Part shown: one piece after another, positions 12,001 to 27,000 of the stretch
How the letters are laid out: each line of letters starts with the position of its first letter
Numbering within the stretch: the first letter of the stretch is position 1
Origin: Manis javanica
Lineage: Eukaryota; Chordata; Mammalia; Pholidota; Manidae
Reading direction: 5' to 3'
Length of the DNA: 64,000 nucleotides
Assembly: GCF_040802235.1 (NCBI RefSeq)
Contig: NC_133156.1
Location: 183,966,351 to 184,030,350 of the forward strand
Notes under the pieces: generated by a model
Seen by the model: only the letters and a program-made list of their open reading frames with translations
What the model was told of the DNA's origin: nothing
Databases searched by the model: none
Program-made: the position numbers and the translations under genes

Positions 12001-15000
12001 TTCATCTCTATCATGCTACTTGTCCTAAGCTACATAACATAAGCTTTATATTTTTTCCACTCCTAGAATAGAACCTAGTATGCAGCAGGGACACAAATGT
12101 TTGTTGAAGAACAAATTCAGGAACATTTGGAATATAATTATTATCTTGGCCTGGACCTTTTTAAGTTTCTGGCTGCTTTGAGGCATGACAATATTTTTAT
12201 GAAGTTCCACATAGAAGAGGTAAAGATAGCCATTGTCCATGTAGCTCCAGAGGGTACAAGAGGGGCCAATAGAGAATTCCAATGGAGGCAGATCTGAACT
12301 TAATATGTATCTACCTTCTCAAATACTACCTACCATGGGAGGGTCAACTCTGTATCTCTAGAGTTCCAACAATGGGTTGAGGACCCACTGTAAGAATGCT
12401 GTTAAAGGAGTTCTCATGGGTGGGAAGGGAGGGATAAGGGAAAAAAGGGGCATTACAATTAGCACACATAATGCAGGGGGAGGGCACAGGGAAGACAGTA
12501 TAGCACAAAGACAAGTAGTGATTCCATAGCATCTTACTACGCTGATGGACAGTGTCTGTGATGGGGTATGTGGTGGGGACTTGATAATGGGGGGAATCTA
12601 GTAACCACAATGCTGCTCATGTAAGTGTATATTAATGATACCAAAATTTAAAAAAAAGTAATCAAAAAAAAAATAAAGGAGTTCTCATAAGGGGTATATG
12701 AGGTTAGAACTATCACAAGGTTCCTAGCAATGCTAAATTCTGATATTCTATAATCTTCTCCAGTCTGAGGAAAATAGCTAACTTCTAGTAATTTATGTGA
12801 ATTATAGGCTCTGTATGAGCCCTTTATTAAAACAGTATGTCCTCTGACAACATCAGCAGAATGAAAAGACAACTTATGAATGTATTTGTAAATGCTTTAT
12901 CCGGTAAGGGGTTAACATGCAAAATACATCAAGAACTCATATGCCTCAACACCAAAAAACCAAATAACCCAATTAAAAATCAGCAGAGGACCTGAACAGA
13001 CTTTTTTCCAAAGAAAATACAGAGCAGGAAAGAAAATTTCCAACAGACACATGAAAAGGTGCTCCACATTGCTAATCACCAGGGAAATGCAAATCAAAAC
13101 CACAATGAGCTATCACCTCACACTAGTCAGAATGGCCACTATCCAAAAGACAAAAAAATAACAAGTGTTGGGGAGGATGTGGAGAAAAGGAAACCCTCCT
13201 AAACTGTTGGTGGGAATTTAAACTGGTGTAGCCACTATGGAAACCAGTATGGAGTCCCTCAAAAAACTATATATAGAGATACCATTCGACCCAGTATTCT
13301 ACTTCTAGGAATTTACTCAAAGAAAACAGAATCCCTGATTTGAAAAGATGTATGTACCCCTATGTTTACTGCTGCATTATTTACAGTAGCCAAGTTATGG
13401 AAGCAATGTAAGTGTCCATCAATAGATGAATGGATAAAGAAGAGGTGGTACATGTACATGTATTCAGCTATAAAAAAGAAAGAAATCCTGCCATTTGCAA
13501 CAACATGGATGGACCTAGAGGGCATTATGCTAAGTGAAATAAGCCAGATGGAGAAAGACAAATACCATAGGATTTTACTTATTTGTGGAATCTAAAAACA
13601 AAACAAAACTAAATGAACAGAACAGCAGTAGACTCAGAGATACTGAGAAGTGACTGGTGGTTAGTATGGGGGAGGGGCTAGGGTGGGGAGGGTGAGGGGA
13701 ATAAAGGGGCACAAAAATTCTCAACCATAGTATAAGTTGATCCCAGGGATAGTAGTAGAGCATGGAGAATACAGCCAGTGGTTCTGTAATATCTCCCTAT
13801 GTTGATAAATAGTAACTGTACTAGTGGGGTGAGGATTTAATAATATGGGTAAGTGTTGAACCACTGTGTTGTATACTTGAAACCAATATTAGATTTTATA
13901 TCAATGATACTTAAAAAAAATAGTATGGCCTTTGGAATGGTGGTTAGTTTTAATAGAAAAAAAGTTCAATATTTTACTTTCTAAAAATGGTTTATTTTCT
14001 CATGATGACATATTAAAACTTCCATGAAAAAATAAATGACTTCAAAGAGTTTTGGGAACATTACAGATATCTGTCATTTTAGAGACCTTTTGTCCTTGAG
14101 GATAAGTTCTCTTAATACTCAGGAGCTATGGAAACATAATGGATTTGTCTTCAAGGTGTCTGCTATTAATGTATATCTTCATGTACTTTTGAACACAATA
14201 GGTAATGCAATTAAGATTCATAACTTTGTGAAGATGATATTCAGGATAAACAATTATTTCCCCATTATCAACTTTTCCCTGCTCCTTAAATCAAATTGTG
14301 TTTTTTTTTTTTGGTCATAGCTATACTTTTAATAGAATGAGGTAAATTATGCAGAAGTGAATATGATACTTAACATCTTTACCTTCAAAAAACTTTCAAA
14401 CCAATCTTTAAATCAAATGTTAATTCTAATTAAGAATTTTCAAAAGAAGATTCAAAAGACAAATATTATAATGAAATTATTAATAGAAAAGTAAACATAC
14501 CTGATCCTTTTCAAGTGTAAGTATTTGATAGCCAGTTGTTCTACTACATATTAGTTTTCCACTACTATCAAAAGAGGCCAAACGTAATCTAGAATAAAAA
14601 AAACATGATTTTTTAAACCACAGATTAGTTTAAATAAGCCCTTTGTCACTTTAAAATTTACATTTTTTCCCTATATTTTCTTTTATTTGACAAAAGACTT
14701 TAAAAAGTCTTTTCAAACTATAAACTCATTCCATTTAGATTTATAAGCTTGTGCTATTTACATAGCTGAGATACAGAAATAATATATGAATATGCCTTTT
14801 TTATTGTGGTAAAATACATATAATATTTACCACTTTAACCATTTTCAAGTGTACAGTTGTTGGCATTAAATACATTCACATTGTTTTGCAATCAGCACCA
14901 CCATCCATCTCCACTTTTTCATCTTACCCATCTGAAACTCTGTCCCCAGGAAACATGAATTCCCTGTTTCCCTTTACCTCACCCCCAATAGCCATCACTC

Positions 15001-18000
15001 TACTTTTTATATCTAAGAATTTGTCTACTAGGTACCTCATATGAATGGAATTAACACAGTATTTGTTCTTTTGTGCCTGGCTTATTTCACTTAGCATAAT
15101 GTCTTCAAGGTTCATGTTGTAGCATGTATCAGAATTTCCTTCTTTAAAAGGCTGAATAATATTCTATTGTAGGTATATACCACATTTTGTTCATTCATGA
15201 ACATCTGTGAATGGACACTTGGGTTGCTTCTACCATTCAGCTATTGTGAATAACGCTGCTATGAAAATGAGTTGCACAAATATCTGTTTGAGTCCATGCT
15301 TTTAACTCTTTTGGGTAAATACCAAAAGGGGAATTGCCGGGTCACATAGCAATTCTATGTTTAGTTTTTTGAGCAATGATATACTAGTTTCTACAAAGGA
15401 TGAACCATTTTACATTCTCACCAGCAGTGCACAAGGGTCCCATTTCTCCACGTCTTCACCAACACATGTTCTTTTTGTTTTTGGTAAGGCCATCCTAATG
15501 AGTGTGAGGTGCTATCACACTGTGGTTTTGATTTGCATTTCTCCAGCAATTAGTTATGTTGGGCATCTTTTCAAGTGCTTTATGGCTAGTTGTGTGTTTT
15601 CTTTGGAAAAACATTTAAGTCCTTTCCCCATTTTTGAATTGGGTTATGTGTTTTTTGTTGTGGAGTTTTAGGAGTTCTCTATATATTTTTGATATTAACT
15701 CCTTATCAGATATGTGGTTAGCAAATATTTTCTCTCATTCTACAGGTTGCCTTTTCACTTTGTTGTTAAGTGTACTTTGATACCCAAGGGTTTTAAATTT
15801 TGATGGAGTCCAATTTACCGTTTTCTTTTGTTGCCTATGCTTTGGTATTATATTTGAAGAAATCATTGCCAAATCCAATACCAAGAAGCTTTTCCTCATG
15901 TTTTCCTCCCAGAATTATTTCATAGTTTTAGCCCTTACGTTTAGGTCTTTTACCCATTTTGAGTTAATTTTTCATATAGTATATGGTAAGTATAAATATA
16001 TTACTTTAAAAGAAAAATCGGTTTATTGAGCTGTTTTCCAATTTGTCAGCACCCTCTCCAGAAAAACACTGCCAGCTCAAAGGCAAAGCTGGACATAACA
16101 CGTCCTACAGAAAGTGAAGGATAGTACCAGACATGCTTTCCTGGAAAAATATCTTGCTGTATTTCCACTTTGGTCCTTTTATTTGCTAGGAATAGCTTCA
16201 AAGCAACAGCTTCAAGCCCAGTGTCAATCCTATCACTTATATTGAAGGCTTTTCTTCCTCCCTGACATACTATATCTTATGTTTTTGATTATTAATACAT
16301 TTCACAGGAATGGAGCCTTATCATTTCCCTGCATGTTTATATATGTGTTATCTTACTAAAGTTCTACTATTATTGGTGTAAATGATCAAGTTTTAAATTT
16401 CATTTCTTATATTTCTTCTGGAGTGAAGAGGAGCAGGACAATCTCATCCTACCTAAATGCTATGCTCCTTCGAGGCTGTAAACTGACAGATCCACTACAT
16501 GGCTGATTCAGTGTATTGCGTTTGAAAATGATGTATCGATTGGTGTAAGTTACAAGTAGGTCAAAGCCAAAGTTAAAACCTGTCCATCGCCAGCAGTACT
16601 AAGAAACAGAAAGAAAGAAAGATTTCAGCTTATCATACTAGCAAGTCAAAAATAAACAGTTCGAAATGTCTTCTCTTTAAGTCATTCCAAATATCTCCCT
16701 CATGGGTCCTTACTTTTGTCAGTGCCTTTTCTTTAAGACTTACCACACAGAATTTATCTGAATATATACAAAAGTTTACCACATAGACACAGTATACATC
16801 AAAGCCAGAAAGCAGCCTTTATGATTATTATTCCTTAAGGTACTTCCCTAATATTCCCTCTTTATGATCTGTTTCATTATTTCTCCATACTGTAGTTCCA
16901 TCATAAGTAATACAGCTTTTCCCTACAACTTTAAATATGCATAGCTTAGGGACTAGGAGTCTAGATGGAGGTAATAATGATCCATTAACACCTATCTTGA
17001 CCTATCTTGCTATTTTTAAATACTTAAGTAACTAACCAACAGACACACAAATGAGTTATTTTAAATATCATCATGAGGTTCACAAGTTTGTTAACAATCT
17101 CTCATTAACTATTAAGTAAGGTGGTGTGGTGCAGTGAAATAAAACTAGGGTTTCAAGTGTTTGGTTGACACTCGGAATTACAACATTAATTCAACAGTTC
17201 ACTGATACTTACTGAGCACATATGTGTTAGGTACTGTTCTAGGTATTGAAGAAATAGCAGTAAGTTAGTGTCTGCCCTAGTAGAATGTTTATTTTAATAT
17301 GTGTGTGTTCGTGTGGAAAGAGTAGATAGATATGGAATGGAAGAGAAGAGAACAGAACAGAACGTTAGGAGAGAGTGATGATGGGGTAAAGGAGCAGGGC
17401 TTGCAGTTAGGGAGCCTGCTGGTTCAGGCAGGTGGTCATGGAGAGTCCCTCTAAAGATATGCTAGGTGAGCAGAGCCCTGAGTCAACTAAGGAGTGGACC
17501 AGGTAGCTGTGGAGGAAAGAGTGACTCAGACAAAGAGAACAGTGAGTACAAAACTCTGGAGGTTAAAAACATGCTTGGCATATTTGACAGCAGCTAGAGA
17601 TGAATTCATTTAGTCAGGGACCAGAAAATTTAGGGCCTAGTCCATAGTAAGGAAGAGTTTGGATTTCTTTTAAGTATGGAAGAGGCTAATGGGAAGTTTT
17701 AGGGAAGGAAGTAACATAATCTAACTTGTGTTTTAAAAAGATGATTTTGGCTGTTGTGTGGAAAAGAATGTAGAGGTGCATGAGCAAAAAATAGGGATTG
17801 TAGTTGTGAGGCTACTACATTAGGCCAGGCAAGAGGTAATGGTGGCTTGGATGTGGGTACTAGTGGCAGACATGCTAAGAATATATTTTGAAGTAGAGCC
17901 TGGAGGAATTTCTTATGGACACCGGGTATGGTCTGAAAGAAAGAATCCAAAGTTTGAAGCTTATGCAATGGCTAACAGAGGGGTCACTTATGGACTGGAA

Positions 18001-21000
18001 AATACTTGGTAGGGAGGAAGTTTGGGGATGAAAATCAGAGTTCAGCTTGGGATTACTGTACCTGAGATGCTATTAGATTTCAAAGAAAGATGTCAAGTGA
18101 GTAGCTGGAGTTAGGAGTCACCAGGATAAAGAGACTATATGAAATAACTAGAAGCAAGCACAGGAGTGGGCATTAGGAGGGAGCACAGATGGGGAAGAAG
18201 TCCTAATACTGAGACTCTAGTCATATCAACGTTTGTTGAGAAAGTAGGTTCTAGCAAAGACTTAAAAAGAGCAGCCCAATGAAATAGGAAGAGAGCCAGC
18301 AGAGTATGCTATCTGGAAGTGAAATGGAGAAAATCTCTAAGAAGAGCTGAGTGAACAGATGTGTCATGTTGCCAAGAGCTTTTGGAAAACTAAAAACTAA
18401 CCACTTGATTTGGCAATGTGGAAATCACTAACCACTTGATTTGGCAAAGTGGAAATCACATTGACAATGGAATGGCAGTTTCACTGGAGTTTACCAGAGT
18501 AAATGAATTGGAATAGATTCAACAGAACATCAGAAACAGGGAGTATAGACAAATAAAGGCAACTTTCTAAATAAGTTTTGCTAAAAAGGGGTGTATAATA
18601 ATGGAGTGGTAGTTAGAGAGGAATGTACAGTCATGGTGTGGTTTAAATAGGGTGATGATGCAGCATATTATATGCTAAATGTGAAAGATCCATTTAGAAA
18701 ATGGAGTAGAGAAAAACTGATGATGCCAGAGAGGGAGGTGATAACTTTAGGAGCAAAGTTTCTGAACAGGTGAGAAGGGATGGAATATGTTACAACGGGA
18801 GGGGATGGACTAGGATAGAACCAGACAGCTCATCCACTCTATTCTAATAAGAGGAAAAACATAGCACACAGGTACACATGCAGGTAAATTGGTAGAACTG
18901 TTGGTAGGAGGAGGTACATATTCTCTTCCTATTGCTTCTATTTTCTGAGTGAAGAAAGAAGCAAGGGCCATCAGACAAGAAACCAGGGTGATAGCACTGC
19001 CATTTTGAGAAGGTATGAGAGTTACTCAAAGGAGAATAAATTCACTAGGGAACTGTAGGAGGATCACCATGTAGCCCTAAAGATCTGCTTGAGGCTTACA
19101 GTTACACACATTCAAGTTAAACTTTGTGGGGCTTGCTGTTTTTCTTTAGTCACACTCATCTGTGTGGAAGCAGGCATGGAGTTGGGATTTAACAAGAACT
19201 GGGGTTTAGCCAGTGAGTTTGACAGAGTGGAAAAGAAGTTAAGAGTATAAGCCAGGGACCAATATTAAGATGGAACATAAAACATAAGTCAAGAAAGAAG
19301 TAGGGATGTGTTGAGAGGGTGATTGGAAAAAAAGTAGTAAGAATGATTTATTGTAATAGTCAAAGCAATCCTGAGAAGAAAGAATAAAGCAGGGGGGATT
19401 AAACTCCCCGACTCAAATGATTTATTGTAATAGCCAAAGCTATCCTGAGAAGAAAGAATAAAGCAGGGCGGATTAAACTCCCCGACTCAAAGCTCTACTA
19501 CAAAGCCACAGTAATCAAGACAATTTGGTACTGGCACAAGAACAGATCCATAGACCAATGGAACAGACTAAAGAGCCCAGATATAAACCCAAGCATATAT
19601 GGTCAATTAATATACAATAAAGCAGCCATGGATATAAAATGGGGAAATGACAGTCTCTTCAACAACTGGTGTTGGCAAAACCGGACAGCTACATGTAAGA
19701 GAATGAAACTGGATTATTGTCTAACCCCATATACAAAAGTAAACTCAAAATGGATCAAAGACCTGAATGTAAGTCATGAAACCATAAAACTCTTAGAAGA
19801 AAACATAGGCAAAAATCTCTTGAATATAAACGTGAGCAACTTTTTCCTGAACACATCTCCTCGGGCAAGGGAAACAAGCAAAAATGAACAAACAGGACTA
19901 CATCAAGCTAAAAACCTTCTGTACAGCAAAGGACACCGTCAGTAGAACAAAAAGGCATCCTACAGGATGGGAGAATATATTCATAAATGACATATCTGAT
20001 AAGGGGTTGACATGTAAAATATACAAATAGCTCATGCACCTCAACAAACAAAAAGCAAATAATCCAATTAAAAAATGGGAAGAGGATCTGAACAGACACT
20101 TCTCCAAAGAAAAAATTCAGATGGCCAACAGGCACATGAAAAGATGCTCCACATTACTAACCATCAGAGAAATGGGATATCACAATGGGATATCACCTCA
20201 CACCAGTTAGGATGGCCAACATCCAAAGACAAACAACAACAAATGTTGGCAAGGATGTGGAGAAAGGGGAACCCTCCTACACTGCTGGTGGGAATGTAAA
20301 TTAGTTCAACCATTGTGGAAAGCAGTATGGAGGTCCCTCAAAAAACTCAAAATAGAAATACCATTTGACCCAGGAATTCCACTCCTAGGAATTTACCCTA
20401 AGAATGCAGCAGCCCAGTTTGAAAAAGACATATGCACCCCTATGTTTATCACAGCACTATTTACAATAGCCAAGATATGGAAGCAACCTAAGTGTTCATC
20501 AGTAGATGAATGGATACAGAAGATGTGGTACTTATACACAATGGAATACTATTCAGCCATAAGAAAGAAACAAGTCCTACCATTTGCAACAACATGGGAG
20601 GAGCTAGAGGGTATTATGCTCAGTGAAATAAGTCAGGCAGAGAGACAAATACCAAATGACTTCCCTCATTTGTGGAGTATAACAACGAAGCAAAACTGAA
20701 GGAACAAAATAGCAGCAGACTCACAGACTCTAAAAAGGGACTAGTGGTTACCAAAGGGGAGTAGTGGAGTTGAGGTCAGGTAAGGCAGGTGGGGAGGGAG
20801 GGAGAAGGGGATAGTGGGGTATCATGACTGGTGCACAAGGTGTATGTGGGGTCACGGGGAAGACAGTGTAGCTCAGAGAAGACAAATTGGGACTCTGTGG
20901 CATCTTACTACACTGACGGACAGTGACTGATATGAGGTATGGGGGGGACTCGATAATAAGGGTGAATGTAATAACCACATGGTTTTTCTTGTGAAACCTT

Positions 21001-24000
21001 CATAAGAGTGTATATCAATGATACCTTAATAAAAAAATGATTTACTGTATGTTCCAGCAGGATTAAAAAATTGTTGGAGTCTAGGTCCTAGAAGGAAATA
21101 CTAGAATACTAGAAAGAGGTACTAGAGATAACATGAGGAGGTACTAGAAATATAATAGGAAGGTAAAGTCTAAAAATACTTTGCTTGAAATGGAAATTTT
21201 AAAGGGGGCGTATTAATTAGTAATGTGAAAATTGAGGATATGCTCACAGCAAATGGGTGCCTGAGGTAGGGTGAAGCCAAGATCACCTGGGGAAGGAATG
21301 TCAGGGAACAGAGATACTAAAATCACCAAGACCGATAACAAGAATAGTGATAAAAAGACAGTGACTCCAGTGAATGATGGCCACAGTAAGGGTATAAGTG
21401 ATAAAGTAGAAGTCTGTGCTTCAAAAAAGTTGCAGTTCAGAGATAAGGGAGAACGAAGTCTGGAAGCAGCAACAAGGAGGACGAAGGAATAAAGAAAACA
21501 CTTATTCCTCTTATACATTCTGAACATTTACCACAGTTAGGAATGCAAATGAAATAATTCACTTTTAAAAATTAAAAACAAATATTTAAAATGAGGGGAA
21601 ATTTGGGAGAAAAATAATTAAATATTATCTAAATTAGGCTGAACTTTTTAAACATGAAAATTACAATTAGGGTGGAAAATTTTTAAATGTTATCCTATTA
21701 GTGAGTTGTAAAATCAATTTAATGAGTTACAATCAGCTTTTTAAGGAAGTAAATAGAATATAGGATCTTTGGACTTAGCAGTGGTAAGAATTATTCCATA
21801 ATACTTTGTTTCACTTATATACATTTACATTGTGTGGTAATGAAAAATGTAATTCTTAATGTGGGTAGCAAGCAAAGGGTTTGAATGTCTTTGATTTAGG
21901 GTAATTGTAAAACGGACAGAATCACTTTTAAAAGACTATGTAACACCTCCCATATAGATTCTTATTTATTTTAATTTCTAGATTGCTGAGGGATCCTCTT
22001 TTTGTCTCTTATCTGGATACAAAAAGTTCAACAGGCTCATGCAGGGCTGAATAATCAATCACAACGGAGCATGTAACTCCTTGCCCAGATCCTGCTACAG
22101 GAACTATACCAAAAAAGCTCTTTTTATAACATCATAATTGTTACTGAAAGTGTATTTTGCACCAACAGTACAATTTGTATGAGAACATTAAAAGTCACAG
22201 CACAGACTTACTTCACCATCTTTGGCAAGTTTTCTACCACACCTCATGCTATTTCCCTCTAGTTCTTCTTTATTGATTTCTTGAGGCCTAGAAATATACA
22301 TAAGACATTAAATCTCATAGAAAATAGGCAACTAACAATTGAAAAAGAATTGTTAAGTTAAAAACAACAGACAAACTTGCTAATGGATATAAAAATAAAT
22401 TTTTGTGGTATAGATAAAAATAAGAATGCATTGATTAAATCTAGTTCATTGCCTTTGCTAAATAAGATTTAAAGTCTTTAATGTTTCATTGATTACCCTG
22501 ACTTCTAGAATACCTTTATTAGGGCTCAGCCAAACCAGAGAAAAGGGGAAAAAAATCTATGAAGCTCATTAAGAAAATAAAAGTCTAATAAGCAAAATAA
22601 AATCTATTATTTAAATGTGACTTGCTGTTGCCTACCATGTGACATTACTGTTTCACATGCATGCCATCGATTATGTAATATAACTATTCAAACTCAGTAT
22701 CCAATAGAGCTATAGAATTTATCAATTAATCTTTACTTGCTCTCCTATTTTAAAAACCTTAACTAAGAGAAATACTATTATTTGAAAGTCGTAATAACAA
22801 AATGACGTTATTATTAGTTTGGAATTCTGAATGATAAAAGTAATACAATATATTCATTCATACGCTGTATTGAGTGCCTAGACACTGGGGCCACCATCAT
22901 CATCCTTATATATAGTAACAATATTGAAACAAATACAATAGAAAGTAAGTCACATAAATAAAACTAATAAAACATGTCCTTGACATCCAAGAACTAGTAG
23001 GGAACTAGACGTAAGTAATAATTATAATAGTGTGGAGAGAATTGTGATGTTAAGAGCATGAAAAAGGCACAAATTTACTGCCCAGGGCTAAAGGGGAATC
23101 ATCACAGAGGAAGAATTATTTGTGCCTGAGTGTGAGCTTGTTGGGGTAGAGGCCAGGGATAAATTTTATGCAGGGGAAGGGCATTATTCCAGGTAGAAGG
23201 AATAATAGGTCAAAAAAGGACTGTAGCACAAAAGAATACCAAATGCATGAAAGATTTAGTGTAGCTGGAACCTAAGCTGAGCATGAGAGGACATGAAGCA
23301 AAAAGCATTTCAAGGGTCCTACAGGCTATGCTAATAAATTTCAACTTTTCTTGTAGACCATAGAGGGTTTTTATTATAAAGCATTTGTTCTGTTAATTAA
23401 AAATTTTTTCTTATGAAAAAATCCAAACATTCAAAAAGGAGAGTAAATGGTTAATGAGCCAATTTTTCTTATCATCTAGCTTCAATAATATTGTTTTAGT
23501 TTTATTACCAACACATTTCTTCCCACATCCCTCCCAAATGATCATTTTGAGGCTAATCCTCCAGACATCATATCCTTAATCTGTAAACAGTTTAGTATGT
23601 ACTTCTTAAAGATAAGGACTTTAAAAAATGTTTACATAGTATATATCACATATGCAAAAGAGCAGTAATCCCCTCTATCATGAAATGGACATGACACTAT
23701 TATATTTCTGCTGCAGAACAATAACCCTTTTGATAATGTGGAAAAGAGTTTGCAAGAGGAGAACTCTTGAGGGACACCTTACTAGATTATAACCCAGTGC
23801 CCAGAAAATACACTGTGTTCCTTACTTTTGTAGCCCTGCAACAGTGAGCACATGCTCAATATCTATAGAATAAGATCACTTCAGTGGGGACACAAGAATC
23901 AGATACTTCTGAGGGTCAGAAAACCACTTACTCCAGGCTCAGTCTCTTAGGTCAGACTCTGTATTAAACTCAATAAGGATATAGATGAAAAATCTTGGGA

Positions 24001-27000
24001 AATTAAGAACATAAAACATTTAAAAACTGAAAATAAAAAAGTAGTAAGATGATTTATAAAATATTTCATTTATTATAAAATGCTTCAAATCCTAATTCCA
24101 TTAAATAACTGTCATTTTTTGGGTTTTATTTTTCCTCTTTCAACCATCTTACTGTATTGTGCAGGATAAGTATGCTGTAAGTATATCTGGAAAAAGATGG
24201 AATATAAATTATAAATAAAGCAGAAACTAAGAAACATGGATAATAACCTTGTAATCATTAACATGAGCTTATATATCATGTTCATATACTCACTGTTTGG
24301 ATATAAACATAACTAGGCCAACTATGTTACAGCTTAGGAGTTCTTTGGTATGTAAAATTGTGTTAGAAGAGATGGGGGCACAAAAAATTGCAACATCTTA
24401 AGGCTTCTTCTGTTTACTCACAGATGGATCATCACTTCATTCGAGCTATACCAAAGAGGTAGTATAAAGATCAAATAAAATGCGGAAGAACCTCTGTGAA
24501 CTGCAAAGCACTATACATTGAAAAAAGATAATAGGTTTCCCCTTAAAATGAAGAATGTACATAAATATTTTATAGGGGGTCATATACTTTTGGCAAAGGC
24601 ATGTGTAACCAGATGATGTTAATTCATTTTAGACTCAAGATCTCCACCTATTACATTAATCAGAATTGGACAACAGTACCACAAATAAGAAAATCAGCTT
24701 TACCTGTATACAGATACTAAAATCATGCTTTATAAAAGCCTTATTACCAGTATTATTTCAGTATGTTGAAAGAAAACCATAATACAACAGTAGGTGACAC
24801 AAAGTACAGGAATTATTAAATTTTACAAATATAGCATATGATAATTCAAATACTAATTGACCAGAAGGGTAAATATTTATAAGATTGATAATATTATAGA
24901 AATATAAGAATAAAAGTTGAATACTGGTCTTTTCTCTCTGTTAACAGCTCTTAATTTATCAATACTCTTACTTGATTTTTCAATATAATGAATGTATTTA
25001 AAAACTTATGGAATTTTTTTTTTTTAATGAACAATGATATGACATAACATACTTACCCCACTTCACTGTCTTGTTCTGCCCGGAGCATAGCAAGCCACTG
25101 CTGTTTATACACAGAAGCGAGCCATTCTAAAATACAAAAATAAATAAATATAATAAGAAAATGGGAGAACAAAAAGTACTTTGCTTTGGATAATCTCTAC
25201 TTAATTACATATATTTAAGGTAAGATTTAAATCTTTACTTAAAAGTATATTCTTGAATTTGTTTTCTTTGCATAGCTCATATAATTTTCATTTGTGAGAA
25301 ATGAAAATACTGCTTTACAGTATTTTCAGTTTTTATAATAGTTTTAATAGAAAATGGAATGATTATTATCTAAATTATCTAAAAATAACAACTAATTAAT
25401 GGCAAATAAACCATCTCTAAATTTTTCATCAGCTGAATTATGCCCACTTGAAATAATTTTGGCACATTGGATTTAGGTAATCATTTTAAAAATAAAAGAT
25501 TTTAATTTAAGTTATTCTAAATGGAATCAAAATTATAATTAATTTTTCCTTTAATAAGAAGCATATATTTTCACCACAAGTTCATGTAAGCTGAAATTAT
25601 TTTAGATAAGAACATACTTATTAAACATGTATGTTGAATTGGCTTAGCTCCATATTTGTTTTTCTTCTCTTATTTAGTCCAAACCAAATGAATAGTTTTT
25701 CTATATTTAAGTTAATCTCAATCTCTACTTAAATAGGGAAATGCCCAGTGCAATTTAAATGTAGATTTTCACTTCATAAGTCTCTACTTAAAAAAGAGAT
25801 CCAAATGATTGCACTAATTTATTGGTATCTTTTCTTTAAAAACTCTCTAATAAATATATTTTAAATGTTCCTTTTCCCCAAAATATTCTTGCTGTTACAA
25901 GGAATAACAAATATCTAGGCCACAATTTATCTTCAGTAAGTAAAGTAAGACTAGTTGCAGTTTATGTAACTCAGTATACATACACACATACTGTGTATTG
26001 TCTATTTGTAATGAATTTAGATATTTAAACTCTGTTCTACTGTATTAAAAGAAAAAGCTGATCTCTTTCCAGTAAGATGATTTCTCAACTCACTAATGGT
26101 TATGCTTACAGTTTGATTAGAAACAGAATATGGCTTCTCATGATTCATTTATAAAACTGGAATGAAATGGTTATACATATATATATATAGTCTCAAATAT
26201 CATGTAAATATATCCCATGAAAATTTAAGTTCCAATAACCTTTGACTAATCTCCTTTAAAACAAAAAGCATTTCATCAAGTTAAAAACATGGGTGCATAT
26301 TTTTGTCCCTCCTTTCTTGCTTTAATTTCAAAGAGTAAGAAGTCAAACCAGAACTCTTTCTGGTCATTGGTAGTTCATTCAGGAATAGCAGCCCCAAAAT
26401 AAGTCAAAAGAACACTTGGGTTCAACTGTAATGTTGGCAGCTGATATATGAAATGAGTTTGAAAAACATGGGATGAAAATGAGTGAAACAGATTCCTTTA
26501 TACAGTTTTTAATGTGATTTTTTTAATATATGCAGTTATATCTCCAAAAGGCAGATATAGTAGGCACAGTTTGCCAGAATCCTTTTTGGCAGAATGCTCA
26601 GAAGAAAGATTCTGAAACGGTACCTTCAAGAAACTTCCACTCATTGAAAATTAGTTTAAGCAGTTATTTTAAATTACAAGACCAAAGCCAAAAAGGAGAA
26701 CTCAAAATAGGCACATCAAGGTACCACGGATTAGCAGCTACACATCTAATCTATAGCCATTTTGAATGTAACAGTATTTTCCCAACAGAATAAATAAGTT
26801 AGAATGAATTTACTTAAATTATTTCTCTTGTCTTTCTCTTGAGGAAGGGGGCCTCCAAAAACATACTGGGTGAATATGTAATATCTCAGATTTGTAAACT
26901 TTAAAAAAACAAACAAAAAGATAAAACATTGGGCTAAGTTAATATTAACTTCAAGTGAAAGAAAAAGGGTAGTTTCAGGTATGGACACACATACAAATTT

